Assembly (NCBI GenBank): GCA_041859205.1
Contig: JBHEKU010000138.1
Span: 1 to 44,706, forward strand
Length of the DNA: 44,706 bases
Reading direction: 5' to 3'
From: JAFDZO01 sp041859205
Lineage (GTDB): Bacteria; Bacteroidota; Ignavibacteria; Tepidaquicellales; Tepidaquicellaceae
Part shown: piece by piece, positions 23,413 to 32,686 of the stretch
Layout of the letters: each line of letters starts with the position of its first letter
Position numbering within the stretch: the stretch's first letter is position 1
Translations under genes and position numbers: made by a program
The notes under the pieces: model-generated
What the model saw: the letters and a program-made list of their open reading frames with translations, nothing else
Told to the model about the DNA's origin: nothing
Databases searched by the model: none

Positions 23413-24120
23413 TTATTCTATCTTTTCAGCAGGAATATTTGTTTTATTCTTTGCCGGATTCTTTATCTGATTTTTAATGGCTTTTTCAGATTTAGCTTTT
23501 TTTCTCGGCTGCCTGCGAATTGCTTTTTCGAAGACCGGTTTTATTTCAGGATGCTCATTTGAAAGGTCACGTAAGTGCTCTCCGAGAAATATATCTTCTG
23601 CCTCTGTATCTTCGGTAATAATTGCATCGCTTGTATCAGTTTCCACGTCTTCTTCAGGCTGAAATTTATCGAACGATTCCTTATCAGTTATCCATAACGG
23701 CGCTTCGTCTTCCGCAGTAATATCTCCGTCCGGTTTTGGGATGCTAAGCGATTTTAAATTTTTCTCCGTATGTTTTTCACTCATTTCAAGATGAAGCAGT
23801 TTTGTAAATTTGAACATAAGGTCTACAATGTAGTCGTATTCATAGTTTTTCTTTTCTGCTTCTTTAGGGTTGTTAAGTACATCATACAGACCTGATAGAT
23901 GATGAGAAATTTGTTCAACTCGTGCAAGCTTTGAAAGATTATTACCGTGTAAAATTTCGTCCATATAATCCTGTCTTGCTATAAGAATGTACGGGGCAAG
24001 CTGTTTATTCCACATTGTAAGAGTTGTGCGGTGCACGCCTAGCTCCTTTGCAATCATATACATCGGAAGCCCTTCCGCTTTCAGCTGAACAAATTTCATT
24101 TTGATTTTCATGTTACGCAT
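23413..24120 (-). CDS. HTH-domain protein of unknown function (copy 2)
   Basis: A 235-residue paralog of the protein at 303-1094. The start is taken at MRNMKIKMKFV, aligning with copy 1 and preceded by AAGGAAAACATC; a longer open frame back to 24276 runs through palindromic repeats. The HTH (AKELGVHRTTLTMW) and the following LAPYILIARQDYMDEI are nearly the same as in copy 1. The middle is less conserved, the acidic APLWITDKESF block is retained, and the C-terminus is again lysine-rich. It is probably a DNA-binding protein of unknown role. The shared upstream box is at 24315-24359, with hairpins inserted between box and start. Confidence 0.83.
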   Translation of the reverse strand: MRNMKIKMKFVQLKAEGLPMYMIAKELGVHRTTLTMWNKQLAPYILIARQDYMDEILHGNNLSKLARVEQISHHLSGLYDVLNNPKEAEKKNYEYDYIVDLMFKFTKLLHLEMSEKHTEKNLKSLSIPKPDGDITAEDEAPLWITDKESFDKFQPEEDVETDTSDAIITEDTEAEDIFLGEHLRDLSNEHPEIKPVFEKAIRRQPRKKAKSEKAIKNQIKNPAKNKTNIPAEKIE

Positions 24121-24163
24121 GATGTTTTCCTTTTTGGTTAAGTTAAGAGTTACGAATTTTTGT

Positions 24164-24220
24164 TCTCCGTCCCAAACCCCCGTTTGGGACGGAGAGGGTC
24201 TCCCAAACAGGGGTTTGGGA
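24164..24220. repeat. Two adjacent hairpins in the leader of HTH copy 2
   Basis: The first has a perfect 14-bp stem (24164-24177, TCTCCGTCCCAAAC, with 24182-24195) around loop CCCC. The second has an 8-bp stem TCCCAAAC/GTTTGGGA around loop AGGG (24201-24220). The shared words suggest a duplicated unit. They lie between the shared upstream box and the start codon, where copy 1 has no such sequence. Confidence 0.85.
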
Positions 24221-24314
24221 AACAGATAAAATTTCACTGGCCCTCCTTTGTAGAAGAGGGAATTGAAACTTACCAAATTATTAATTGATGAATTTGTTTT
24301 TAAGGGAGTTGAAT

Positions 24315-24359
24315 CTATTACTACTAATAGGGAGATATTTTTTGAATGGACTTGACAGG
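24315..24359 (-). promoter_or_regulatory. Conserved upstream box (copy 2)
   Basis: The reverse complement aligns without gaps with 112-156, matching at 39 of 45 positions. The palindromic core is weaker here: CTATTA and TAATAG flank GTAG, so the 22-bp perfect symmetry of copy 1 is lost. It is about 195 bp upstream of the chosen start codon at 24120. Confidence 0.72.
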
Positions 24360-24436
24360 ATGTTTGAAAGCGTACTAATTTTTAAATTACAGATTTAAAT
24401 AAAAATAAATATGTTACCTCAAATAAAGTCTCAAAA

Positions 24437-26142
24437 TTGAAAAATATAATTCTTTACTTAATTTGTACTTTCTTAATTATAGTTCAACTATCTTATGCCC
24501 AAGATAAAGGAGGTCAAATTATTATCCATGAATTGAGATCCCCTGAAAGTCTGAATCCGGTTATCTCAAATGAAGCTGCTGCGGAGAATATTAATAAATA
24601 TATTTACGAGTCACTGCTTACAATTGATGAAAAAACACTTGAGCTCAAACCGCAAATAGCTGCCGGACTTCCTGAAATCAGCAAGGATTATTTATCTTAT
24701 ACATTTGAGTTGAATAAAGATGCAGCTTTCTCTGACGGTCATCCGTTAACAGGTGAAGATGTTATATTTACGATGAAAATGATTAAAAATATATTTGTTA
24801 ATTCACAAGTATTAAAAAACTATTATTCAGATGTAAACTCCGCAGAGTTTGTGGAAGGTAATAAATATAAAATAAAATTCACTATGAGCAGGGTATATTT
24901 TAAAAATATCTATTCTCTAGGAGACTTTAAGATTTTGCCAAAACATATTTTTGATAAGGATAATATAAGTAATAAAATTTCATGGGAGGATTTGAAAATA
25001 GAAGAAGAAGAGGAATTGCCCAATAAAGCTTTAGTTGCAATGAAAAAACTTGCTAACTTAATGAATTCCAAAGAAGCAAGCATGGCAACATTATTACTAA
25101 TAGGAAGCGGACCTTATATCTTTGAAAAATGGAATATGAATACACAAACTATATCATTAAAGAGGAATGAAAATTATTGGAGAACGGCGAATTCAGGTTT
25201 TCTTGATAATATTATTTATCGTGTAAATGAGGATTTGCAATCATCTCTTGTAGAAATGAAGAACGGTAGGCTTGATTTTATGTTTGTTATACAGCCGGCG
25301 GATTTTTTTGAATTAAATGCAGAGCAATACAATCTCAAAAAAGCATTGGTAACAGAGCCTGTTTATACTTATATAGCGTGGAATAATGAAAGTAAGTTTT
25401 TTGCGGATAAAAAGGTGAGGTGGGCAATGAGTTATGCAACAGATAGGGATAAAGTTAATTCGGAGGTCCTATATAATAATGGAGTGCCTGTTGAATCTCA
25501 TATTTTTTATAAAAGTAAATTTTGTAATACTAATCTTCCTGTAATACAATATAATTTAGAAAAAGCCAGATCTCTTCTTACTGAGTCAGGTTGGACTGAT
25601 ACTGACGGAGACGGAATATTGGATAAAGTAATTGACGGTAAAAAAACGGATTTCAAGTTTACATTTATGAACAATAATAATCCAAAGAGAAAGAAAGTTA
25701 TGAATGTTGTGATTGAGTCTTTAAAGCAACTGGGAATAGTTGCAAACTTACAAGAGTATGAATGGTCAGTTTTTTAAATAAAGTTTCAAATCATAATTTT
25801 GAAGCTTGCTATGCTTCATGGCAAATTAGTGTGACACCGGATGATCCATTCCAAATCTGGCATTCATCACAAGCTTATGGAGGCAGTAATCTTATTCTAT
25901 ACAACAATCCGGAAAGTGATAAATTACTGGAAGAGAACCGAATTACATTAGATGATGTGAAGAGAAAAGAAATTCTTGATAAATGGCAGCAGATAATTTA
26001 TGATGACCAGGCAGTAACATTCCTGTTTAGCGAAAAAGGCCGCTATTTATATAGCGAGAGATTTCTTAATGCCAATTTTTATGAAATTCCGGGTTCAGTT
26101 AATTTTACTGAATGGTGGATACCAAAAAATTTACAGAAATAA
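24437..26142 (+). pseudogene. Peptide-type ABC substrate-binding protein with a -1 frameshift
   Basis: Two frames together encode a SBP_bac_5 (peptide/nickel-type) solute-binding protein. The 5' frame (24437-25777, TTG start, signal peptide ending LSYAQ) has SPESLNPVISNEAAAENI, LKPQIAAGLPE and FSDGHPLTGEDVIFTMK. It stops right after EYEWSVF. The 3' frame supplies LNKVSNHNFEACYASW to the C-terminus. The junction is a run of six T (25765-25770); seven would restore one frame. No permease genes are adjacent. It may be a recent inactivation, a sequencing error, or TTT-TTA slippage. Confidence 0.8.
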
Positions 26143-26166
26143 TTAGGGAGCTGAAATTAGTACTTG

Positions 26167-26199
26167 ACCTGACAGGATTAAAAACCTGTCAGGTTTTTT
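26167..26199. terminator. Strong rho-independent terminator
   Basis: ACCTGACAGG (26167-26176) pairs perfectly with CCTGTCAGGT (26185-26194) around an 8-base loop and is followed by T residues. It lies between converging genes. Confidence 0.9.
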
Positions 26200-26217
26200 G
26201 TTATACATAATATATTT

Positions 26218-27666
26218 TTACTTTACCAGCATCATCTTCACTGACTTTGAAAACTCATTTGTCTGAAGCTTGAAGTAATAAATCCCCGAAGATAAATTTT
26301 CTCCGTTGAATTCATACTCATAACTTCCCGCAGTCATATTATTTTGTGTGATATTTTTCACCTCTCTTCCAACAGCATCGAATATTATTATTTTCACGTC
26401 CGATAATTTCGGAAAATCAAATTTTATTTTTGTTGTTGGGTTAAAAGGGTTGGGGTAATTCTGATAAAGTATGAAATCATCAGCAATGTAATTTCCGGTT
26501 CTTGTAATGTTTCCTGTAACAAAAATTTTTGTTTTATAATAAAGAGATGTAAATCCGGCAGAATCTTTACTGAAGACCATATAGAATAAATAATCAAGAC
26601 CTGCTCTTACTCCGTTATTTAATGCTATGGAAGTATTCTTTGAAGAATCTCCGATTGTAATGCTATCTTTATGAGATGTATTCGATGCATCAAGAAGTAT
26701 TTTTGTGGAATCGTTTGATTTCCTTACAACGGCATTTATATGAGCAAAAAATGAATCAAATACAAAAGGATACATCCACGCCTTGAACCCATAGTAATTA
26801 AAGTAAGGTGATGAATAAACTATATCAGTTGTATTGCTTCCCGAAATAAAAGAATATATACCATTTTTACCTGCCCGGTCCGATTCAAATACCTGGTGAA
26901 CGTCATTATAATTTTTTACAATGGTAAGCGGGCTATTATTTCCGTTTGAGGAGATTGAGTCCTTTAAAGTCCATGTATTTCCATTGTTAGTAGAGCGGGC
27001 TGAATATACTAAAGATGTGCTGTCAGTTTTTTGAGAGCGAAAACACAGAACGATTTCGCCATTGAAATAGTTACTTACCCCAATAACGGGTTTATCTGAT
27101 CTTCCCGCTATCGCAGCAGTTAAATTTGTTTCAGAAATAGTCGTTTTAGTTGCAGCGTTGTATCTTCGGTAAATAATTTCACCGTCTTTAGAATAGGTTA
27201 TACCAAATTCAGCAGCGTTTATTTGTATAGCCTTTGGATTTGATTTGTTGCCCGAAGAAGAATCAACAGGAAAGTACGGGCTCCATATTCCTGAATTATA
27301 ATACGAGCCGTATATATCCCATCTGCCGTTTTGATTTGTTTCCCATAGCACTAAAGCATTTTTCATTGAATCAGTATTATACGCGATACAAGGATTTCTG
27401 TTTATAAAATTATTTGAAGTAAGATATTTTATCGTGTCATGAACTCCGTATCGGTCTAATCCTATGACACAGATTGAAGAGCTTGAGTTTATTCTTCTTT
27501 CAAAAACCATAAATTCCCATCTGTATCCTCCATAATATTGTAAAGAATTGAAAGAGGGATTTGTATCTTTGTATCCCGATGTAAGTCTTTTTAAAGGCGA
27601 CCATTGAGCGTTTAGGTTACACGTTGCTGCAATAAACAACATGACTAAGAAAATTATTTTTTTCAT
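26218..27666 (-). CDS. Beta-propeller-like secreted protein with T9SS tail, paralog 3
   Basis: A 482-residue exported protein with a signal peptide ending at NAQ. The body begins WSPLKRLTSGYKDTNPSF and contains WESNQNGKWDIYGSYY-type repeats (here WETNQNGRWDIYG), as in TolB/WD40-like propellers. The last 80 residues are a T9SS sorting domain: QNYPNPFNPTTKI, GREVKNITQNN, SSGIYYFKL and a final KMMLVK. It is the 3'-most of three tandem paralogs, 19 bp from its neighbour. Ligand unknown; probably surface-attached or released. Confidence 0.85.
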   Translation of the reverse strand: MKKIIFLVMLFIAATCNLNAQWSPLKRLTSGYKDTNPSFNSLQYYGGYRWEFMVFERRINSSSSICVIGLDRYGVHDTIKYLTSNNFINRNPCIAYNTDSMKNALVLWETNQNGRWDIYGSYYNSGIWSPYFPVDSSSGNKSNPKAIQINAAEFGITYSKDGEIIYRRYNAATKTTISETNLTAAIAGRSDKPVIGVSNYFNGEIVLCFRSQKTDSTSLVYSARSTNNGNTWTLKDSISSNGNNSPLTIVKNYNDVHQVFESDRAGKNGIYSFISGSNTTDIVYSSPYFNYYGFKAWMYPFVFDSFFAHINAVVRKSNDSTKILLDASNTSHKDSITIGDSSKNTSIALNNGVRAGLDYLFYMVFSKDSAGFTSLYYKTKIFVTGNITRTGNYIADDFILYQNYPNPFNPTTKIKFDFPKLSDVKIIIFDAVGREVKNITQNNMTAGSYEYEFNGENLSSGIYYFKLQTNEFSKSVKMMLVK

Positions 27667-27685
27667 TTAATTATGGTTTTAGAGT

Positions 27686-29167
27686 TTATTTTACAAGTAC
27701 CATCTTCACTGTCTTTGCAAATCCATTTGTCTGAAGCTTGAAGTAATAAATTCCCGAGGATAAATTCTCTCCGTTGAATTCATACTCATAGCTTCCTGCA
27801 GTCATATTATTTTGTGTGATATTTTTCACCTCTCTTCCGACTGCATCAAATATTATTAATTGCACGTCCGATAATTTCGGAATATCAAATTTTATTTTAG
27901 TAGTTGGGTTGAAAGGGTTTGGGTAATTCTGATATAGATTGAAATCCTTTGCCGACGAAGTACTTATATTAATAATATCATTAATAATATAAAGTCTGTT
28001 CTTATAATATAGCGATGTATATCCGGCAGAATCCATATTGAAAACAACAAAGAGTGAATATTTATTTTCGAATTTTATCCCGCTGTTTAATGCTATAGTA
28101 ATATTTTTCGAAGTGTCTCCTACTGTCAGACTATCCCGGCCAAATGTTGAAGAGGAAGCCGCGTTAAACATAATTTTTGTTGAATCAGATGATTTCCGTA
28201 CAACAGCAGAGATATCAGATTGAATGCTTTCAGTGATTATGGGATAGTACCATGTTTTCAATCCGTAATAATTAAAATAGGGAGATGCTATTACAGTTTC
28301 TAAATTAGGACTTGATGAGCTGTAATTATATATAGCATTTTTTCCGTTTCTGTTAGATTCGAATATTTGCTGAGTATTGTAAGTCTGCACTAGCTGTACA
28401 GTTAAATTATTTCCGGTATATGCTAAAGTATCAGGTGTGCTCCAGACATCGCCGTTATTAACCGAAGTAGCTTTATATATACAAAAATTGTTGTCAGGTT
28501 TTTTTGAGCGGAAATTTACTCTTAATGAAGTGGAACCTGTTGCACTTATAAGACAATTACTGCACGCTGCTGTGATTGATGATGTGATGTTGTTTTCACT
28601 TAAGACGGTTTTTGTCTGCGCATTGTATCTTCTGTAAATTATATCGTCGTCTTTTGTGTAAACTATACCGAATTCTGTTTCATTGATTTGTATAGCTTTA
28701 GGATTAAATTTATTTCCTGCGCCTGAATCCATAGGGAAAGGAGCTGACCAGCCTGAAGGCGTATAATACGAGCCGTATATATCCCACTTTCCGTTTTGAT
28801 TCGATTCCCATAGAGCAAGTGAATATCTGATTGTATCATTCCAGGCGATTTGTTTGTAAGCTATGCAGGGATTTTTTTTTAGATAATTATTCGTGGTAAG
28901 ATATTTGACGGAATCCATAGGTCCGTCTTTGCCAAAACGTATTACACATATCTGAGATGCCGTATCAATTTTCCTTTGGAAAACCATAAACTCCCAAAAC
29001 TGAAAATTGTAAAAGCTATAATAAGGCGGAGAGGTAAAATCAGGATTAGAGTCTTTGTATCCGTACGTAAGTCTTTTAAGGGGAGACCAGTTTGGAATCT
29101 GGGCAAAGCAGGTTTCAGCTGCAAAAACGAAAATCATAATTGATAATAAAAGTGTAAACTTTTTCAT
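27686..29167 (-). CDS. Beta-propeller-like secreted protein with T9SS tail, paralog 2
   Basis: A 493-residue exported protein with a signal peptide ending at CFAQ. It shares with the genes on either side WSPLKRLTYGYKDSNP, the RKIDTASQICV segment, WESNQNGKWDIYGSYY and PYFNYYGLKTWYYPIITES, then a T9SS tail with the same words. The tail is clearly more similar among the three genes than the bodies, also at DNA level. It is probably co-transcribed with both neighbours. Confidence 0.85.
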   Translation of the reverse strand: MKKFTLLLSIMIFVFAAETCFAQIPNWSPLKRLTYGYKDSNPDFTSPPYYSFYNFQFWEFMVFQRKIDTASQICVIRFGKDGPMDSVKYLTTNNYLKKNPCIAYKQIAWNDTIRYSLALWESNQNGKWDIYGSYYTPSGWSAPFPMDSGAGNKFNPKAIQINETEFGIVYTKDDDIIYRRYNAQTKTVLSENNITSSITAACSNCLISATGSTSLRVNFRSKKPDNNFCIYKATSVNNGDVWSTPDTLAYTGNNLTVQLVQTYNTQQIFESNRNGKNAIYNYSSSSPNLETVIASPYFNYYGLKTWYYPIITESIQSDISAVVRKSSDSTKIMFNAASSSTFGRDSLTVGDTSKNITIALNSGIKFENKYSLFVVFNMDSAGYTSLYYKNRLYIINDIINISTSSAKDFNLYQNYPNPFNPTTKIKFDIPKLSDVQLIIFDAVGREVKNITQNNMTAGSYEYEFNGENLSSGIYYFKLQTNGFAKTVKMVLVK

Positions 29168-29198
29168 AACAGATAATTTAAGTTTTGTTGTATTAATT

Positions 29199-30683
29199 TT
29201 ACTTCACCAATACCATCTTTACCGACTTAGAAAACTCATTTGTCCGCAGCTTGAAATAATAAATCCCCGATGATAAATTTTCTCCGTTGAATTCATACTC
29301 ATAGCTTCCTGGTGTCAAATTATTCTGGGTGATATTTTTCACTTCTCTTCCAACCGCATCAAAAATAATAATCTTGACATCCGATAATTTCGGAATATCA
29401 AATTTAATTTTAGTTGTTGGGTTGAAGGGGTTGGGGTAGTTTTGATATAAGTTAAAGTTATTTACAGCTTCATTACCTGTATAATGAATGCCGGATGAAA
29501 TAATAACAATTGATTTATAATATAAAGATGTAAAGCCCGCAGTATCTTTATTAAAGACTGAACAGAAAAGATAATTATTGCCGTCAGTGCGTATTCCGTT
29601 ATTTAAAGTAATCGAAACTTTCTTAGAGCTGTCGCCTAAAGTTAAGCTGTCTTTTATAGAGGAATATGAACTGAATAAAATTTTCGTTGAGTCATTTGAT
29701 TTTCTTATAAAAGTTGATACATGTGACGGAAAAATATCTGTGATGATTGGATAATACCAATTTTTTAACCCGTAATAATTGAAGTATGGCGAAGCAAAAA
29801 CGGTTTCCTGCAAACCGCTCAACGAACCCGGTGTGTGACTATAAATACCGCTTTTTCCGTTCCTGACTGACTCAAATATATGCATCGAACCATTTGAACC
29901 TGTGGTAATCTGAATATTAGTATTGTTACCGGTATATGCTGAAGTATCCAATCCCGTCCATGTTGTGCCATTGTTTGTTGAAGAAATCCTGTAAATTCCA
30001 AAAGAGTTATCCGGTTTTTGAAAACGAAAATTTACCGATAATAAATCAGGATAGGGTTGAGCAATTAGCGAGGAGCTGCAGGGAAATGAAATTGATGATG
30101 ATAAATTTGTTTCGTTTAAAATAGTCTGCGTTGCTGCGTTGAACCGGAGATATGTGATATCATCATTCTTTGTATAAATAATCCCGAATTCGTTTGCTGT
30201 GTACATAATTACCTTTGGGTTGTATTTATTGCCCGCGCCTGAATCGATGGGGAAAGGACTTGTCCACCCTGAATTGAATGTATAGTACGAGCCGTATATA
30301 TCCCATTTACCGTTTTGGTTAGACTCCCATACAGCCATTGCATTTTTAACGGTATCTGCAATTGCAAACTTTCTGTAGCTTACAGCCGGGTTTCTTTTTT
30401 TAGAATTGCCTGCTGTCAGATACCTGACAGTATCTAATATTCCGCTTTTATAAATACGCATCACGCATATTTGTGAAGCTGTATCAATTTCTCTTTGGAA
30501 AACTAAAAACTCCCAAGGATACTGATAAAATAAATATGGTGTAATTGGACCGAAGGAAGGATTACTGTCTTTAAATCCTGTGGTTAATCTTTTTAGCTGC
30601 GACCAGCTTGTAATTTGAGAAAAAGAAGTTTTGACTTCAAGAAGGGAAATAATTACTAACAGCAAAATGGTAAGTTTTCTCAT
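29199..30683 (-). CDS. Beta-propeller-like secreted protein with T9SS tail, paralog 1
   Basis: A 494-residue exported protein, first of three in a row. The signal peptide ends at SFSQ. Shared body elements are WSQLKRLTTGFKDSNPSF, REIDTASQICV and WESNQNGKWDIYGSYY, followed by a T9SS tail ending KMVLVK. A gap of 31 bp separates it from paralog 2. The promoter should lie in 30684-30847, which also holds a small inverted repeat. Confidence 0.85.
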   Translation of the reverse strand: MRKLTILLLVIISLLEVKTSFSQITSWSQLKRLTTGFKDSNPSFGPITPYLFYQYPWEFLVFQREIDTASQICVMRIYKSGILDTVRYLTAGNSKKRNPAVSYRKFAIADTVKNAMAVWESNQNGKWDIYGSYYTFNSGWTSPFPIDSGAGNKYNPKVIMYTANEFGIIYTKNDDITYLRFNAATQTILNETNLSSSISFPCSSSLIAQPYPDLLSVNFRFQKPDNSFGIYRISSTNNGTTWTGLDTSAYTGNNTNIQITTGSNGSMHIFESVRNGKSGIYSHTPGSLSGLQETVFASPYFNYYGLKNWYYPIITDIFPSHVSTFIRKSNDSTKILFSSYSSIKDSLTLGDSSKKVSITLNNGIRTDGNNYLFCSVFNKDTAGFTSLYYKSIVIISSGIHYTGNEAVNNFNLYQNYPNPFNPTTKIKFDIPKLSDVKIIIFDAVGREVKNITQNNLTPGSYEYEFNGENLSSGIYYFKLRTNEFSKSVKMVLVK

Positions 30684-30789
30684 AGCTGTATTTTAGGTTA
30701 GTAAAAATAATCGGGAGCGATACTTTATATAATTTACTTATTTTACAGTTTTTAATGCTATGCAAAATTCTCGCCCTTACACATAGGCA

Positions 30790-30812
30790 AGTATTGATTA
30801 ATTGACAATACT
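30790..30812. promoter_or_regulatory. Inverted repeat in a divergent intergenic region
   Basis: AGTATTG (30790-30796) and CAATACT (30806-30812) flank 9 bases, a plausible operator spacing. It lies between the divergent T9SS-protein and DUF6504-like genes. No regulator can be assigned. Confidence 0.3.
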
Positions 30813-30847
30813 ACGAAAATACCTTAAATTAAACAGGTAAAATAAAA

Positions 30848-31117
30848 ATGGTAAATATGGCTGCAGCAAAATTTATATCGGAACCCATCGAAGTAATCGC
30901 CCACATGCATCACATGAAAATGATTGTGTTGAGATTTAAATGGAAGGATACTGTGTATTATGTTTCAAAGATGGTGAATAAATGGCAGGTGCCGGCAGGG
31001 GAATCAAGGATAACGCATTATATTGTTGAGTGCCCGCGGCAGAACGTCTCGGCAGAAATAGCTTTCGACCATCTGAATTTAAAATGGGAAATTGTAACGT
31101 ATAGCGGACTTCGGTAG
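30848..31117 (+). CDS. Small DUF6504-like protein
   Basis: An 89-residue cytoplasmic protein. The opening KFISEPIEV, the RFKWKDTVYYVSKMVNKW strand pair and the closing WEIVTYSG follow the plan of DUF6504 proteins as I remember them (SEPIEV, then FrWrgrxYxVxxVxxxW). This is a tentative family match and no function is known. It is monocistronic and converges on guaB. Confidence 0.65.
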   Translation: MVNMAAAKFISEPIEVIAHMHHMKMIVLRFKWKDTVYYVSKMVNKWQVPAGESRITHYIVECPRQNVSAEIAFDHLNLKWEIVTYSGLR

Positions 31118-31118
31118 G

Positions 31119-31185
31119 GTGAAATAGTGAAATAGAGATATGGCGAAAAACATGTTCCACGCAATAAGCACTATTTCACTATTTC
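31119..31185. repeat. Inverted repeat made of octamer units
   Basis: GAAATAGTGAAATAG (31121-31135) pairs perfectly with CTATTTCACTATTTC (31171-31185). Each arm is two copies of a TGAAATAG-type octamer, and a further degenerate copy continues to 31200, across the stop codon of guaB. It may act as a weak terminator between converging genes. Confidence 0.7.
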
Positions 31186-31194
31186 TCCATTTCA

Positions 31195-32661
31195 CTATTT
31201 AATAGAATAGTTCGGTGCTTCCTTTGTAATCTTCACATCGTGCGGATGTGATTCTTTCAATCCTGCATTTGTAATCTGAACAAACTTTGTTTTCGTTTTC
31301 ATTTCGTGAATATTCTTCGCTCCGCAATAACCCATTGCAGAACGCAAGCCTCCAATCAATTGATAAATTGTATCACCCAGCGGTCCTTTATGAGGAACAA
31401 TGCCTTCTATTCCTTCCGGCACTAATTTTTTAATATCATCTTCAGCATCCTGAAAATACCTGTCCTTCGAGCCTTCCTTCATTGCTTCGATAGAACCCAT
31501 TCCTATGTAAACTTTATAACTTCTGCCTTCATATAAAACTTTTTCGCCGGGAGTTTCATCCGTGCCCGCAAGCATACCGCCGACCATAATTGAATCCGCG
31601 CCTGCTGCAATTGCTTTCGGAATATCTCCTGTCTGCTTAATCCCGCCGTCTGCTATTAACGGGATTTTATACTGCTGGGCAATTTTTGCGCAATCAATAA
31701 CTGCTGAGATTTGCGGAACGCCAACGCCTGCAATAATTCTTGTTGTGCAGATAGAACCTGCGCCGATACCGACTTTAATTCCGTCAGCTCCGGCCTGGAT
31801 TAAATCATAAGTCGCTTCTCCAGTTGCAACGTTGCCTGCAATTAAATCAACATCAAAAGTTTTTTTAATAAGCTTTACCATATCTATAACTCCGCGTGAG
31901 TGGCCGTGAGCCGTATCTACAACTATCACATCAACACCTTTTGCCACCAGAGCTTTAACTCTTTCGATTGTATCGCCTGCAATGCCTACGGCAGCGCCTG
32001 CCCTTAATCTTCCGAATTTATCCTTGCATGAAAGCGGATATCTTTTTCTTTTCTGTATGTCTTTGAAAGTTATAAGTCCTTTTAAGTTACCGGCTTTATC
32101 TACTACCAAAAGTTTTTCAATTTTATGCTTCTGCAGAATTATTTCCGCCTCAGTAAGGTTTGTACCGGCAGGAGCAGTGATTAAATTTTCTTTAGTCATA
32201 ATTTCCGAGATGAGCGTCTCTTCATTAGGCTCGAATCGCAGATCTCTGTTTGTGAGTATTCCCTGCAATTTATTTTTTGCATCGACGATTGGAATTCCCG
32301 AGATGCTGAAGCGCGACATTATTTCCAGCGCATCTTTTATTTTTTTATCAGATGTTAATGTAATCGGGTCCATTATCATTCCGCTCTCGCTTCGTTTCAC
32401 TTTATCCACTTCATCTGCCTGCCTTGCAATACTCATATTTTTATGAATTATTCCAATGCCTCCTTCGCGCGCAATTGCAATTGCCATATTGCTTTCAGTA
32501 ACAGTATCCATCGCTGATGAAAGTATAGGAATGTTCAGCTCAATATTTTTTGTAAGCTTTGTTTTAAGCTCAACATCGCGCGGAAGTACTTTGGATTTTG
32601 CAGGGACGAGAAGGACGTCATCAAACGTAATTGCGAGTTCAAGAATTTTATCCGATTTCAT
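31195..32661 (-). CDS. guaB: Inosine-5'-monophosphate dehydrogenase
   Basis: A 488-residue enzyme oxidising IMP to XMP with NAD+, the committed step of GMP synthesis. The start is LAITFDDVLLVPAKS, and two CBS domains cover about residues 95-205. The catalytic Cys305 lies in GIGAGSICTTRIIAGVG, and the flap region has GMGSIEAMKEGSKDRYF. Length and residue numbering match the standard bacterial form. The 3' end, including the stop codon, lies in an octamer repeat. Confidence 0.97.
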   Translation of the reverse strand: MKSDKILELAITFDDVLLVPAKSKVLPRDVELKTKLTKNIELNIPILSSAMDTVTESNMAIAIAREGGIGIIHKNMSIARQADEVDKVKRSESGMIMDPITLTSDKKIKDALEIMSRFSISGIPIVDAKNKLQGILTNRDLRFEPNEETLISEIMTKENLITAPAGTNLTEAEIILQKHKIEKLLVVDKAGNLKGLITFKDIQKRKRYPLSCKDKFGRLRAGAAVGIAGDTIERVKALVAKGVDVIVVDTAHGHSRGVIDMVKLIKKTFDVDLIAGNVATGEATYDLIQAGADGIKVGIGAGSICTTRIIAGVGVPQISAVIDCAKIAQQYKIPLIADGGIKQTGDIPKAIAAGADSIMVGGMLAGTDETPGEKVLYEGRSYKVYIGMGSIEAMKEGSKDRYFQDAEDDIKKLVPEGIEGIVPHKGPLGDTIYQLIGGLRSAMGYCGAKNIHEMKTKTKFVQITNAGLKESHPHDVKITKEAPNYSIK

Positions 32662-32686
32662 AATATAGTATAATAAATATAAAAAA

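Noticed and set aside
24121..24276. Upstream extension of HTH copy 2 to 24276
   Set aside because: The 52 extra codons translate hairpin repeats, are absent from copy 1, and the ribosome binding site is before the ATG at 24120.
31982..32446. Plus-strand open frame of 154 codons in guaB
   Set aside because: Shadow of guaB, whose CBS and catalytic motifs are clear on the minus strand.
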